Assembly (NCBI RefSeq): GCF_007679965.1
Contig: NZ_VEHL01000002.1
Location: forward strand, 418,235-482,234
Length of the DNA stretch: 64,000 nt
Source: Bordetella genomosp. 13
GTDB lineage: Bacteria > Pseudomonadota > Gammaproteobacteria > Burkholderiales > Burkholderiaceae_B
Reading direction: 5' to 3'
This document shows, one piece after another, positions 50,101 to 57,823 of the stretch (the stretch's first letter is position 1; every line of letters starts with the position of its first letter). Position numbers and translations under genes: made by a program. The notes under the pieces were generated by a model. It was not told where the DNA came from, did no database searches, and saw only the letters and a program-made list of their open reading frames with translations.

Positions 50101-50790
50101 GCCGTGGTCGACTTCAAGCGGCCCGCCGGTGAACTGGACACGCTGGTGGCGCGCCGCAAGGCCTTCCTGACCGACTACCAGAACGCCGCCTACGCGGCGC
50201 GCTACGCCGAACTGGTCGACCAGGTGGCGCAGGCCGAACGCGCGGCCACCGGCACCACGCGCCTGGCGACGGCGGTGGCGCACTACTACTTCAAGCTCAT
50301 GGCCTACAAGGACGAGTACGAAGTGGCGCGCCTGTACACCGACGGCGAGTTCCTCAAGCGCATCGAAGCGCAGTTCGAAGGCGACTGGAAGGTCAACTTC
50401 CACCTGGCCCCGCCGCTGTTCGCCAAGCGCGATGCGCAGGGCCACCTGGTGAAGCGCCGCTACGGTCCCGGCATGCTGCGCGCCTTCAAGCTGATGGCGC
50501 GGCTGCGCGGGCTGCGCGGCACACCGCTGGACGTGTTCGGCTACACCGCCGAACGGCGCGCCGAGCGCGACCTGATCCGCCAGTACCGCGAGGACATCAC
50601 GGCCATCCTGCCCAAGCTGACGCGCGGCAGCCTCGAGCGCGCCGTGGCGCTGGCCAGCCTGCCCGAGCACATCCGCGGCTACGGCCACATCAAGGAAGCG
50701 GCCATGGAAAAGGCGGCCGCGCGGCGGCTGGAAATACTGAAGGATTTCAGTGCGCAGGTGGTGTCCATCGACGGCGCGCGGGCGGCCTGA
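47158..50790 (+). CDS. Indolepyruvate ferredoxin oxidoreductase family protein (fused)
   Basis: A 1210-residue fused TPP-dependent 2-oxoacid:ferredoxin oxidoreductase, as found in many betaproteobacteria. The N-terminal half contains the pyrimidine-binding part (AGFVSGYRGSPLGGVDQNMWK). The TPP-binding domain has CSGCPHNTST, GIGCHYMVTWMGR and MGGEGVPWIG. Cluster cysteines lie in CEGCGDCSEKSHC and NKDYSCLKGFCPS. The gamma-like domain begins GVFIAGVGGTGVVTIGQLLG. It probably decarboxylates aryl or branched 2-oxoacids to acyl-CoA. I chose the ATG at 47158 because GGAG lies 6 bp upstream. Confidence 0.9.
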   Translation: MNAPLSPAQHAALASVQLDDRYTLDSGRAWMSGIHALVRLPIMQRLRDAQQGLNTAGFVSGYRGSPLGGVDQNMWKAAKYLKQHHVEFQPGVNEDLAATAVWGSQQVNLFPGAKYDGVFGMWYGKGPGVDRCGDVFKHANAAGTSRHGGVLVVAGDDHPAKSSTLPHQSDHILKACMIPVLFPSSVQEVLDFGLHGWAMSRYAGVWVGLKTITDIVEVSASVEVDVDRVGILLPEDFQLPADGLNIRLPDTPLAQEARLLDYKLYAALAYARANKLNREPWHVPPQDARFGIMTSGKAYLDTRQALSDLGLSEDVCRRIGVRLFKVGMVWPLEATGTQQFAEGLDEILVVEEKRQVLEYQLKEELFSWIGSGKKIPRVVGKFDDKDGGEWSVPQGNWLLPAHYEFSPAMVAKVIGQRLLRFELPEDVRAGIVARLAFIDAREKALAKPRVTAERKPWFCSGCPHNTSTRLPDGSRGMAGIGCHYMVTWMGRNTQVFTQMGGEGVPWIGQAPFTEEKHVFANLGDGTYFHSGLLAIRAAVAAKAPITYKILFNDAVAMTGGQPVDGPISVPMITRQMAAEGIEKIIIVTDEPEKYKGVSDLAPNVPVKHRDDLDGVMRELREYPNVSVLIYDQTCATEKRRRRKRNAYPDPARRVVINERVCEGCGDCSEKSHCLSVEPLETEFGRKRTINQSSCNKDYSCLKGFCPSLVTIEGGKLRKPSALQQQGDVSDGLPEPVPADLRNGHYGVFIAGVGGTGVVTIGQLLGMAAHLEGKGCSVLDMAGLAQKGGAVYSHVVLAPTPGELMNTRVAMGEADLVLIGDMVVGTGPEAMARMRPGRTHALLNSDVAPTAAFVNNPDWTLPGSNLQADLQAACGAGNVDTLDAAELAVGLLGDAIYANPLMMGYAYQKGWLPLGEAALLRAIELNGQQVPNNVTAFAWGRRAAHDLTGVQALIGTPAGAAPAGDTPPLADDGIVEVRRGQGAVVDFKRPAGELDTLVARRKAFLTDYQNAAYAARYAELVDQVAQAERAATGTTRLATAVAHYYFKLMAYKDEYEVARLYTDGEFLKRIEAQFEGDWKVNFHLAPPLFAKRDAQGHLVKRRYGPGMLRAFKLMARLRGLRGTPLDVFGYTAERRAERDLIRQYREDITAILPKLTRGSLERAVALASLPEHIRGYGHIKEAAMEKAAARRLEILKDFSAQVVSIDGARAA

Positions 50791-50840
50791 CAGGTCTTCT
50801 CCGGACTGCGGGCGATTGACATGGGGCGCTCTGTAGATAT

Positions 50841-50862
50841 ATCGTAAGACATATCTTACGAT
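50841..50862. promoter_or_regulatory. Operator palindrome upstream of the PadR/YqjI-like gene
   Basis: A perfect inverted repeat: ATCGTAAGA, CATA, TCTTACGAT. It ends only 2 bp before the CGGAG ribosome-binding site of the PadR gene, so a bound repressor would block transcription. Most likely the autoregulatory site of the PadR protein. Confidence 0.75.
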
Positions 50863-50876
50863 CTACGGAGCGTTTC

Positions 50877-51560
50877 ATGCATTTTCCATGGCATGGTTTT
50901 TCCCGGGGCCACGCGCCCCGGCACTGGTTCGGCATGGGCGGTCCGCGCGGCGGCCGCCATGGCCGCGGAGGCGGCGGCTTCATGGGCGGCGGCTGGGGCG
51001 GTGCGGGGGATGACGGCTTCACCCGTGGCCGCAAGTTCGGCGCCGACGAACTGCAGCTGATGCTGCTGTCGATGCTGCAGGAGCAGCCGCGCCACGGCTA
51101 CGAGCTGATCAAGGCCCTGGAGACCCGGTCCAACGGCTTCTACACCCCCAGCCCCGGGGTGGTCTATCCCGCCCTGACGTACCTGGAAGAACTGGACTAC
51201 GCCACGGTCGAGGTCCACGGCAACCGCAAGCGCTATCACCTGGCCGACGCCGGCCGCGCGCACCTGGACGAAAACCGCGAGCGGGTCGAACTGCTGTTCG
51301 CGGCGCTGGCCCATGCCGCGCGCAAGATGGCGTGGATGAAGCAGGCGTGGGGCGGCCAGAACGATCCCGAGGAAACGCCGCCCGGCCCCGAGGCGGGCGG
51401 CTGGCTTGCGGAACTGGTCGAGGCGCGCCAGGCGCTGAAGATGGCGCTGTTCCGCCGCAGCGAAGTGGATGCCGCCGAACAGCGCCGCCTGGCGGACATC
51501 CTGCGCCGCGCCACGGCCGAGATCGAGCAGGGCGGGGCCTGTCGGGACGCCAAGTCCTGA
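50877..51560 (+). CDS. PadR-family regulator, YqjI-like
   Basis: A 227-residue regulator. The first 55 residues are Gly/Arg/His-rich (HFPWHGFSRGHAPRHWF and a GGPRGGRHGRGGGG stretch), like the metal-binding tail of E. coli YqjI. A PadR winged helix follows (FGADELQLMLLSMLQEQPRHGYELIKALETRSNGFYTPSPGVVYPALTYLEE), then a helical dimerisation region. YqjI represses yqjH in response to nickel and iron. Here the next gene, 25 bp later, is a YqjH-like reductase, so the pair is conserved. Confidence 0.85.
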   Translation: MHFPWHGFSRGHAPRHWFGMGGPRGGRHGRGGGGFMGGGWGGAGDDGFTRGRKFGADELQLMLLSMLQEQPRHGYELIKALETRSNGFYTPSPGVVYPALTYLEELDYATVEVHGNRKRYHLADAGRAHLDENRERVELLFAALAHAARKMAWMKQAWGGQNDPEETPPGPEAGGWLAELVEARQALKMALFRRSEVDAAEQRRLADILRRATAEIEQGGACRDAKS

Positions 51561-51585
51561 ATCACGCAATCCCGAGAGAGAATCC

Positions 51586-52410
51586 ATGACATCCGATACC
51601 CTGGACGCCTCGCGTCCGCAGGTCCGCAAGGTCCAGCACACCCTGAAGGCGCGCCTGCTGCGCGTGCGCCGCACGATGCGGCTCAGCCCGCACATGGTGC
51701 GCATCACGCTCGAAGGCGACGACCTGGACGGTTTCGTCTCGGCCTCCTTCGACGACCACGTCAAGCTGTTCTTTCCGGCCACGCCCGACGCCGCCCCGGT
51801 GATGCCGGCCTTCGGCCCCAATGGCCCGCAATGGCCCGCGGACGCGCCCAGGCCCGTCACGCGCGACTACACGCCGCGGCGCCACGATCCGCAAGCCGGC
51901 GAGCTGGACATCGACTTCGTGCTGCATGGCGAAGGCCCGGCCGCGGCGTGGGCCGTGCAGGCGCGCGCGGGGCAGCAGCTGGGCGTGGGCGGGCCGCGCG
52001 GCTCGTTCGTCGTGCCCACGGAGTTCGACTGGCACCTGCTGATCGGCGACGAGGCCGCCTTGCCGGCCATCGCCCGCAGGCTGGAGGAACTGCCGGCCAC
52101 GGCGCGCGCCATCGCCGTCATCGAGACGCGCCACACCGCCGCGCGACTCGCGCTGGCATGCGCGGCCGACCTGACCTTGCAGTGGGTGCATTGCGCGGTG
52201 GACACGGCCGACGGCCGCACGGCGCTGGAACGCGCGGTGCGCCGCCTGCAGTTGCCCGACGGCCAGGGCTATGCGTGGGCCGCGGGCGAATATTCGGCGA
52301 TCCGCGCCATCCGCAAGCATCTGGTGGAAGAGCGCGGCCTGGACGCCGCGTCGATCCGCGCGTCGAGCTACTGGCGCCAGGGGCCCGGCGCGGGGCACGA
52401 GGTGTTCTAG
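51586..52410 (+). CDS. Siderophore-interacting protein/ferric-chelate reductase, YqjH-like
   Basis: A 274-residue SIP-family flavoprotein that reduces iron in siderophore complexes. The FAD-binding motif is [24 protein letters not shown], followed by GPRGSFVV. The NAD(P)H-binding half has [22 protein letters not shown]. The C-terminus ([34 protein letters not shown]) is typical. AGAGAG precedes the ATG at 51586. It is co-transcribed with the PadR gene and probably repressed by it. Confidence 0.9.
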   Translation: MTSDTLDASRPQVRKVQHTLKARLLRVRRTMRLSPHMVRITLEGDDLDGFVSASFDDHVKLFFPATPDAAPVMPAFGPNGPQWPADAPRPVTRDYTPRRHDPQAGELDIDFVLHGEGPAAAWAVQARAGQQLGVGGPRGSFVVPTEFDWHLLIGDEAALPAIARRLEELPATARAIAVIETRHTAARLALACAADLTLQWVHCAVDTADGRTALERAVRRLQLPDGQGYAWAAGEYSAIRAIRKHLVEERGLDAASIRASSYWRQGPGAGHEVF

Positions 52411-52464
52411 CTAGCGACCGGACGAGGGTGCGGACCTGCGGCCGGCCGGCCGTCCGGGGCCTGG

Positions 52465-53280
52465 CTAGGGTTTGACCTTGTCGAAGCGCTCGACGCGCAT
52501 CGGGCTGGCGCCTGCGGGCTTGTCGAAGCGTTCGACCTTCATGCCGCCGGCAGGCTTGTCGAAGCGCTCGACCTTCATGCCGCCGGCGGGCTTGTCGAAG
52601 CGTTCGACCTTCATTCCCCCGGCAGGCTTGTCGAAACGCTCGACCTTCATCCCGCCCGGGCGGGTGAAGCGTTCCACGTGCTGCGGCGCACGCGTTTCCG
52701 ATTGCGCGAATTGCGCGGCGGCTTCCTCGCGCTGCGCGATCAGCACCTCGGCCTTCTGGTGATGCGGCGCCATGCGGCGCACCATGACGCGGCCTTCGCG
52801 CGGGAAGAAGTTGATGCGGCGCGCGTGCACGTCGCCGAGGTCTTGCGCCAACACCGGAATGCCTTCCGTCTTCAGGTAGCTGAGCACGAACTGGCCGTTG
52901 CGTTCGCCGATGTTCATCTGCTGCATGGCGCTGAGCACCGCGCCGCCGCCGAACACCTTGGCTTCGAGGCGTTCGCGCGCCGCGCCGGCCTTGATCAGTT
53001 CATTGATGAGCACTTCCATGGCGAACGAGCCATAGCGCATCGTGGCCGAGGCCGGCGACGAGGCATCGCCCTCGGGCAGCATGAAGTGGTTCATGCCGCC
53101 GACGCCGGTGACGGGGTCGCGCAGACAGGCGGCCACGCATGAGCCCAGCACCGTCGACAGCATCAGGTCTTCGTCGCTGGTGGTGACGTAGTACTCGTTG
53201 GGCAGGATCTTGACCGCGTCGCTCTTGAAGGTGCTATCGAAGTAGTGGCGCGTGGCGCGGGCTTTGGAGGCGGAGGGCAT
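52465..53280 (-). CDS. cheD: Chemoreceptor glutamine deamidase CheD with C-terminal repeat tail
   Basis: CheD deamidates glutamines in chemoreceptors. The catalytic domain (about 1-190) contains Cys48 in LGSCVAAC and His65 in GGMNHFMLP, 17 residues apart as in characterised CheD. It is followed by a linker and an unusual tail of about 60 residues: one degenerate and five good copies of a VERFDK motif in 12-residue units ([12 protein letters not shown]). Total length is 271 residues versus about 160-200 for typical CheD. No other chemotaxis gene is in the window. Confidence 0.9.
   Translation of the reverse strand: MPSASKARATRHYFDSTFKSDAVKILPNEYYVTTSDEDLMLSTVLGSCVAACLRDPVTGVGGMNHFMLPEGDASSPASATMRYGSFAMEVLINELIKAGAARERLEAKVFGGGAVLSAMQQMNIGERNGQFVLSYLKTEGIPVLAQDLGDVHARRINFFPREGRVMVRRMAPHHQKAEVLIAQREEAAAQFAQSETRAPQHVERFTRPGGMKVERFDKPAGGMKVERFDKPAGGMKVERFDKPAGGMKVERFDKPAGASPMRVERFDKVKP
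52478..52663. repeat. 36-bp tandem repeat inside the cheD 3' end
   Basis: Successive units begin at 52478, 52520, 52556, 52592 and 52628, each starting TTGTCGAA on the plus strand. Units are 36 bp except the first, which is 42 bp because of a two-codon insertion. They encode the 12-residue CheD tail repeats. Confidence 0.95.
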
Positions 53281-53432
53281 GGGGGCAAGCGAGCGGCCAG
53301 AAATTAAACGATAGCAACGGGCATGAATAGTTACATTTATAACAGTTTAACCCGCAATTGTTGCAAGTTGCCCATATTGGTGTGCTCAATGTACCTTGCG
53401 GCGGGCCACGTCCGATCTTCCGAACAACGCGC

Positions 53433-54344
53433 TTAAAAGCGCGTACTACGCGTGACTGACCAGCGGGCCGACAAGGCGCCCAGCACGCCGGCCGCCACGA
53501 CGGCCAGCAACAGCATCGGTGCACCAGGAAGGTGCAGCGCGAATTCGGCGCCGTAGCTGCTGGCCAGGCCCAGCAACGCGTCATTCAAGGGGGTCAGGGC
53601 GATGGCCGCCGCGCCGATCGCCAGCAGGGCGGCCAGCGAGCCCGTCAGGGCGCCCAGGTACAGGAAGGGCCGGCGCACGAAGGACTCGGTCGCGCCCACC
53701 AGGCGCGCCACGGCGATTTCCTCGCGTTGCGTCATGGCCTGCAGCCGCACGGTATTGAACACCGTGGCCAGCACCACCACCGCCACGCAGATCGCCAGGA
53801 AGACCAGGCCGATGCGGGCGAAGCGCAGGATGGCCTCCAGGCGCTGCACCCAGGCGCTGTCCAGCTGCACCTGGTCGACGTGGTCCCAGCCGCGCCATTG
53901 CCCGGCCAGCGTGTCGGCGCGCTGCGCCAGGTCGCTGCCATCGGCCAGCGTGGCCACCACCGCGTCGGGCAGGGGATTGCCCTGCAGCACGGCCAGGGCC
54001 TCCTGCCACGCGGGATTGCTGCGCAGCTGCGCCAGCGCCTGGCCGCGCGGCACCACCCGCACCGCCGCGACCTGGTTGCCGAATTCGTCGTCGATGCGCT
54101 TGGCGACCGCGGCGGCCGCCGCGGCGGGCGCGTCGGGCTGCATGAACACCGTCAACTCGGGCGCTACCGACACCTGGCGCGCCACCGGCTGCACCGACAC
54201 CAGGATGGCCGCGCCCAGCAGGGGCAGGGCCAGCGCCAGCGCCATCACCAGCAGGTTGGCCAGCGAGGAGAAGGGCTGGGCCGCCAGGCGGCGCAGCGTG
54301 ATGGTCAGGGCGTAGCGATGCTGGCGCAGCAGGGCGCCGAACAT
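53433..54344 (-). CDS. ftsX: Cell division protein FtsX
   Basis: The integral membrane partner of FtsE, 303 residues from the ATG at 54344. It regulates septal peptidoglycan hydrolases. It has an N-terminal membrane segment (LVMALALALPLLGAAILVSV), a periplasmic loop, and three further membrane helices with the motif LARLVGATESFVRRPFLYLGALTGSLAAL. The ATG has a GGAAGG site four bases upstream. A GTG at 54461, overlapping the ftsE stop as GTGA with GGAGG seven bases upstream, would add 39 residues encoded by two 60-bp repeats; which start is used is open. Confidence 0.9.
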   Translation of the reverse strand: MFGALLRQHRYALTITLRRLAAQPFSSLANLLVMALALALPLLGAAILVSVQPVARQVSVAPELTVFMQPDAPAAAAAAVAKRIDDEFGNQVAAVRVVPRGQALAQLRSNPAWQEALAVLQGNPLPDAVVATLADGSDLAQRADTLAGQWRGWDHVDQVQLDSAWVQRLEAILRFARIGLVFLAICVAVVVLATVFNTVRLQAMTQREEIAVARLVGATESFVRRPFLYLGALTGSLAALLAIGAAAIALTPLNDALLGLASSYGAEFALHLPGAPMLLLAVVAAGVLGALSARWSVTRSTRF

Positions 54345-54349
54345 GAGGC

Positions 54350-54492
54350 CTTCCCGCTGCGCATTGCGATGTTCGTTCTTCGGACGGGCTGACGAACTCA
54401 CTGGCGTACCTTCGTGCTGCGCACTCCGGTATTCGCCCTTGGGGCGGCCCGGCGGGCTCACGGACGTACCTCCGCGGCGCGCTCGGCATTCG
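54350..54492. repeat. 60-bp tandem repeat at the ftsE/ftsX junction
   Basis: Two full 60-bp units (54350-54409 and 54410-54469) are about 72% identical by my count. A partial third (from 54470) lies in the end of ftsE. On the minus strand each full unit reads SD-like GGAGGTACG or GAAGGTACG, then GTGAG, then an in-frame stretch. It encodes 20-residue units VSPPGRPKGEYRSAQHEGTP and VSSSARPKNEHRNAQREGLM if translated with FtsX. Confidence 0.9.
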
Positions 54493-55162
54493 TCGCGCGC
54501 GCTCCGTGCGAATCCTGGAACCGGCCCGGTTCGACCAGCAGCATGCGGGTGGCGTACTCGGCCATCAGGGCCTGGTCGTGCGAGGCGATCAGGGTGGTGA
54601 CCCCGACGCGGTTGAAATCGCGGAATACGTTCATGATGCGTTGCGCGTTGCCGTGGTCGAGGTTGGCGGTGGGCTCGTCCGCGATCAGGATGGCGGGGCG
54701 GTTGACGATGGCCCGCGCGATGGCCAGGCGCTGCTGCTCGCCGCCCGACAGTTCGACCGGATTGAGGTCTTCCTTGCCCGCCAGGCCGACCTTGTCCAGC
54801 GCGGCGCGGGCGCGGGCGCTGGCGGCCTCGTGCGGCTGGCCCAGCACGGCCAGCGGCAGCATGACGTTCTGCAACGCGCTGCGATCGAACAGCAGGTGGG
54901 TGTCCTGCAGGATGACGCCGACGGCGCGGCGCAGATACGGGCGCGCGCGCGCCGGCAGCTTGTCCAGCCGCTGGCCGTTGACCTGGATGGAGCCGCGCGA
55001 CGGCGGTTCCAGCCCGCCGATCAGTTTCAGCAAGGTGGATTTGCCGGCGCCCGAAGGCCCCGATACGAAGACGAATTCACCGGCCGAGACCCGGAAATTG
55101 ATGTCGGCCAGAATATTGCGGCCGCGTCCGTACGATTTGAAGACGTGCTGGAATTCGATCAT
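54458..55162 (-). CDS. ftsE: Cell division ATP-binding protein FtsE
   Basis: The ABC ATPase of the FtsEX complex, 234 residues. Walker A is GPSGAGKST, the signature LSGGEQQRLAIARA, Walker B ILIADEPTANLD. The start MIEFQHVFKSYG is family-typical. The last 20 residues (SHGARATNAERAAEVRP region) overlap the first partial unit of the 60-bp repeat, so the C-terminus is probably repeat-derived. Confidence 0.95.
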   Translation of the reverse strand: MIEFQHVFKSYGRGRNILADINFRVSAGEFVFVSGPSGAGKSTLLKLIGGLEPPSRGSIQVNGQRLDKLPARARPYLRRAVGVILQDTHLLFDRSALQNVMLPLAVLGQPHEAASARARAALDKVGLAGKEDLNPVELSGGEQQRLAIARAIVNRPAILIADEPTANLDHGNAQRIMNVFRDFNRVGVTTLIASHDQALMAEYATRMLLVEPGRFQDSHGARATNAERAAEVRP

Positions 55163-55294
55163 GGCGGGGCAGGAGTGAAGCAGCAATAGTAACTCCCCGC
55201 GCGGTCCCGCCGGCAAACATCGCCGTGGCGGGGCCAGGTTCCGGGCGGCGGGTGCACACGCGGGCGCACACGCCGCTGCGCACGCCGTCCTCTG

Positions 55295-55323
55295 TATCGA
55301 TGCACCACGCAAGTGCATCGATA
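55295..55323. promoter_or_regulatory. Long perfect palindrome upstream of aapJ
   Basis: The arms TATCGATGCAC and GTGCATCGATA (11 bp, perfect) flank a 7-bp centre. It lies about 160 bp before aapJ in the 320-bp non-coding gap shared with divergent ftsE. It could be an operator or a transcribed hairpin; no T-run follows. I saw nothing else convincing in this gap. Confidence 0.6.
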
Positions 55324-55483
55324 TGACATGAAACGCGCGTCGAACGTCATATATATGTCCCCCATTCAGAGGGTTTAGTGCAAAGGGATTTCCCCCATGT
55401 CCCCAAATTAGGTCAAACGCTACCATCGCCGCAAGCGTGAGGCCTACCAGGCCCGCGCAGCTGTCCTTACACGGGAGATCACC

Positions 55484-56500
55484 ATGAAAGTATTGAAACT
55501 GGCCGCTGTCGGCGCCGCCCTCTTCGCCGCCGCATCGGCCGCGCACGCGGGCGCGACGTTCGACAACGTCAAGAAAAAAGGCTTCGTCCAGTGCGGAGTT
55601 TCCACCGGCATCGCCGGCTTCTCCATCGCCGACAGCAAGGGCACGTGGCAGGGCATCGACGTGGACATGTGCCGCGCCATCGCCGCCACGATGTTCAATG
55701 ACGCCACCAAGTTCAAGGTCACCCCGCTGAACACGCAGCAGCGCTTCACCGCCCTGCAGTCCGGCGAGATCGACGTGCTGACCCGCAACACCACGCAGAC
55801 GCTGACCCGCGACACCACGCTGGGCCTGATCGGCGCCGGCGTGAACTACTACGACAGCCAGGGCGTCATGGTCTCGAAGGACCTGGGCGTCAAGAGCGCG
55901 AAAGAGCTGAACGGCGCCACCGTCTGCGTGCAGCCGGGCACCACCACCGAACTGAACCTGGCCGACTGGTTCCGTGGCCAGAAGATCGAATTCAAGCCGG
56001 TCGTGATCGACAAGTACGACGAGATCGTGCGTGCGTTCTCGTCGGGCCGTTGCGATGCCTTCACGACCGACAAGTCGCAGCTGGCCTCGACCCGCACCAC
56101 GCTGACCGATCCCGACAAGTACGTCATCCTGCCGGAAGACTTCTCGAAGGAACCCCTGGGCCCCATGGTCCGCCAGGGCGACGAGCAGTGGTTCAACGTG
56201 GTCCGCTGGGCTCTGAACGCGCAGTTGGAAGCCGAGGAATACGGCATCACGTCGAAGAACGTCGACGACATGGCCAAGAACCCCAACCCCAACATCCAGC
56301 GCATCCTGGGCACGACCCCGGGCATGGGCAAGAACCTGGGCGTGGATGACAAGTGGGCCTACAACGTCATCAAGCAAGTGGGCAACTACGGCGAAGTCTT
56401 CGAACGCACCCTGGGCAAGGGCGGTCCGATGAAGCTCGAGCGCGGCCTGAACGCTTCGTACAAGCAGGGCGGCATCATGTACGGCTGGCCCGTGCGCTAA
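55484..56500 (+). CDS. aapJ: General L-amino acid ABC transporter, periplasmic binding protein
   Basis: The binding protein of an AapJQMP/BztABCD-type importer, 338 residues. The signal peptide is MKVLKLAAVGAALFAAASAAHA. The mature part opens with FDNVKKKGFVQCGVSTGIAGFS and contains GIDVDMCRAIAAT and TTTELNLADWF. This family binds glutamate, aspartate, glutamine and other L-amino acids. It has a GGGAG ribosome-binding site and is followed by a strong hairpin without a T-run, a common arrangement that lets the binding protein be made in excess over the permeases. Confidence 0.93.
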   Translation: MKVLKLAAVGAALFAAASAAHAGATFDNVKKKGFVQCGVSTGIAGFSIADSKGTWQGIDVDMCRAIAATMFNDATKFKVTPLNTQQRFTALQSGEIDVLTRNTTQTLTRDTTLGLIGAGVNYYDSQGVMVSKDLGVKSAKELNGATVCVQPGTTTELNLADWFRGQKIEFKPVVIDKYDEIVRAFSSGRCDAFTTDKSQLASTRTTLTDPDKYVILPEDFSKEPLGPMVRQGDEQWFNVVRWALNAQLEAEEYGITSKNVDDMAKNPNPNIQRILGTTPGMGKNLGVDDKWAYNVIKQVGNYGEVFERTLGKGGPMKLERGLNASYKQGGIMYGWPVR

Positions 56501-56567
56501 GCCAAGACCCGCCTGACGCGCCCGGCCTCTGCGCAAGAGGCCAGGCGCGAGTCGGCAGGCAGGCAAG

Positions 56568-56598
56568 GGCGAAGGCGGCGCACGACGCCGCCTTCGCC
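56568..56598 (+). other. Intercistronic stem-loop between aapJ and aapQ
   Basis: A perfect 13-bp stem, GGCGAAGGCGGCG and CGCCGCCTTCGCC, with loop CACGA. No T-run follows, so it is more likely an mRNA-stabilising or attenuating structure than a full terminator. Confidence 0.8.
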
Positions 56599-56628
56599 GT
56601 GTTGTCCGATCTCTGTTAGAAGCACATC

Positions 56629-57819
56629 ATGGCAACTACCCCTAAAAGTCCGCCCTTGGCGGCACCTCCGAGACGCCTGAGCTGGAATGATCCCGGCACG
56701 CGCGCGGTGGTCTATCAGGTCGTCGCGCTGGGGCTGGTCGCCCTGGGCGTCTGGTTCCTGGTCTCGAATACCCTGCACAACCTGTCCCAGCGCAACATCG
56801 CCACCGGCTTCGGCTTCCTGGGCCGCGAGGCCGGCTTCGCCATCGGCGAAACCGCCATCGCGTATTCGCCCGCCGACACCTACGGCCGCGCCATCTGGGT
56901 CGGCCTGCTGAACACGCTGCGCGTGGCGGTGCTGGGCATCATCCTGGCCACCATCCTCGGCACGCTGATCGGCATCGCCCGGCTGTCCAAGAACTGGCTC
57001 ATTTCCAAGCTTGCCTCGGCCTACGTCGAGGTCATGCGCAACATCCCGCTGCTGCTGCAGCTGTTCTTCTGGTACGCGATCATCACCGAGAGCATGCCGG
57101 GGCCGCGCCAGGCGCACAATCCGCTGCCGGGCGTGTTCATCTCCAACCGCGGCCTGAAAGTGCCCGGCCTGCAGGGCGACTCGTTCGACTGGATCCTGGT
57201 CGGCGTGGTGGTGGCCATCGTCGCCATCGTGTTCGCGCAGCGCTGGGGTACCAAGCGCCAGCAGGCCACCGGACGCCCGTTCCCGCTGGGACGCTGGGCC
57301 ATCGCGTTCCTCATCGGTTTCCCGGTGCTGGGCTGGCTGGTCAGCGGCGCCTCGCTGACGCTTGACGTACCGGAACTGCGCGGCTTCAACTTCTCGGGCG
57401 GCTGGACGCTGTCGCCGGAATTCTCCGCGCTGCTGGCGGGCCTGGTGATCTACACCGCGGCCTTCGTGGCCGAGGTGGTCCGTTCCGGGGTGCAGGCCGT
57501 CAACAACGGCCAGTGGGAAGCGGCCGGCTCGCTGGGCCTGCGCCGCGGCCTGGTGCTGCGCCTGGTGGTGCTGCCGCAGGCGCTGCGCGTGATCATCCCG
57601 CCGATGACCAGCCAGTACCTGAACCTGACAAAGAACAGCTCGCTGGCCGTGGCGATCGGCTATCCGGACATCGTGTCGGTGGTCAACACCACGCTGAACC
57701 AGACCGGCCAGGCCATCGAGGGCATCCTCATCATCATGGCGGCGTACCTCACGGTCAGCCTCTCCATCTCGATCTTCATGAACTGGTACAACAAGCGCAT
57801 CGCGCTGGTGGAGCGTTAG
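56629..57819 (+). CDS. aapQ: General L-amino acid ABC transporter permease AapQ
   Basis: The first permease, 396 residues. It has an N-terminal membrane segment, then the HisM-type core (GLLNTLRVAVLGIILATILGTLIGIARLSKNWLISKLASAYVEVMRNIPLLLQLFFWY). The EAA-like loop near the end is EAAGSLGLRRGLVLRLVVLPQALRVIIPPMTSQYLNL. The long insert between membrane segments is typical for AapQ/BztB. Confidence 0.92.
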   Translation: MATTPKSPPLAAPPRRLSWNDPGTRAVVYQVVALGLVALGVWFLVSNTLHNLSQRNIATGFGFLGREAGFAIGETAIAYSPADTYGRAIWVGLLNTLRVAVLGIILATILGTLIGIARLSKNWLISKLASAYVEVMRNIPLLLQLFFWYAIITESMPGPRQAHNPLPGVFISNRGLKVPGLQGDSFDWILVGVVVAIVAIVFAQRWGTKRQQATGRPFPLGRWAIAFLIGFPVLGWLVSGASLTLDVPELRGFNFSGGWTLSPEFSALLAGLVIYTAAFVAEVVRSGVQAVNNGQWEAAGSLGLRRGLVLRLVVLPQALRVIIPPMTSQYLNLTKNSSLAVAIGYPDIVSVVNTTLNQTGQAIEGILIIMAAYLTVSLSISIFMNWYNKRIALVER

Positions 57820-57823
57820 GTGA

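Noticed and set aside
47020..50688. A 1222-codon open frame on the minus strand opposite the ferredoxin oxidoreductase
   Set aside because: Same shadow effect; composition is His/Gln/Arg-rich and no family motif is visible, while the plus strand encodes a clear enzyme.
52478..52663. Possible CRISPR-like array
   Set aside because: The repeats are directly tandem without spacers, are 36 bp in codon frame, and encode the CheD tail.
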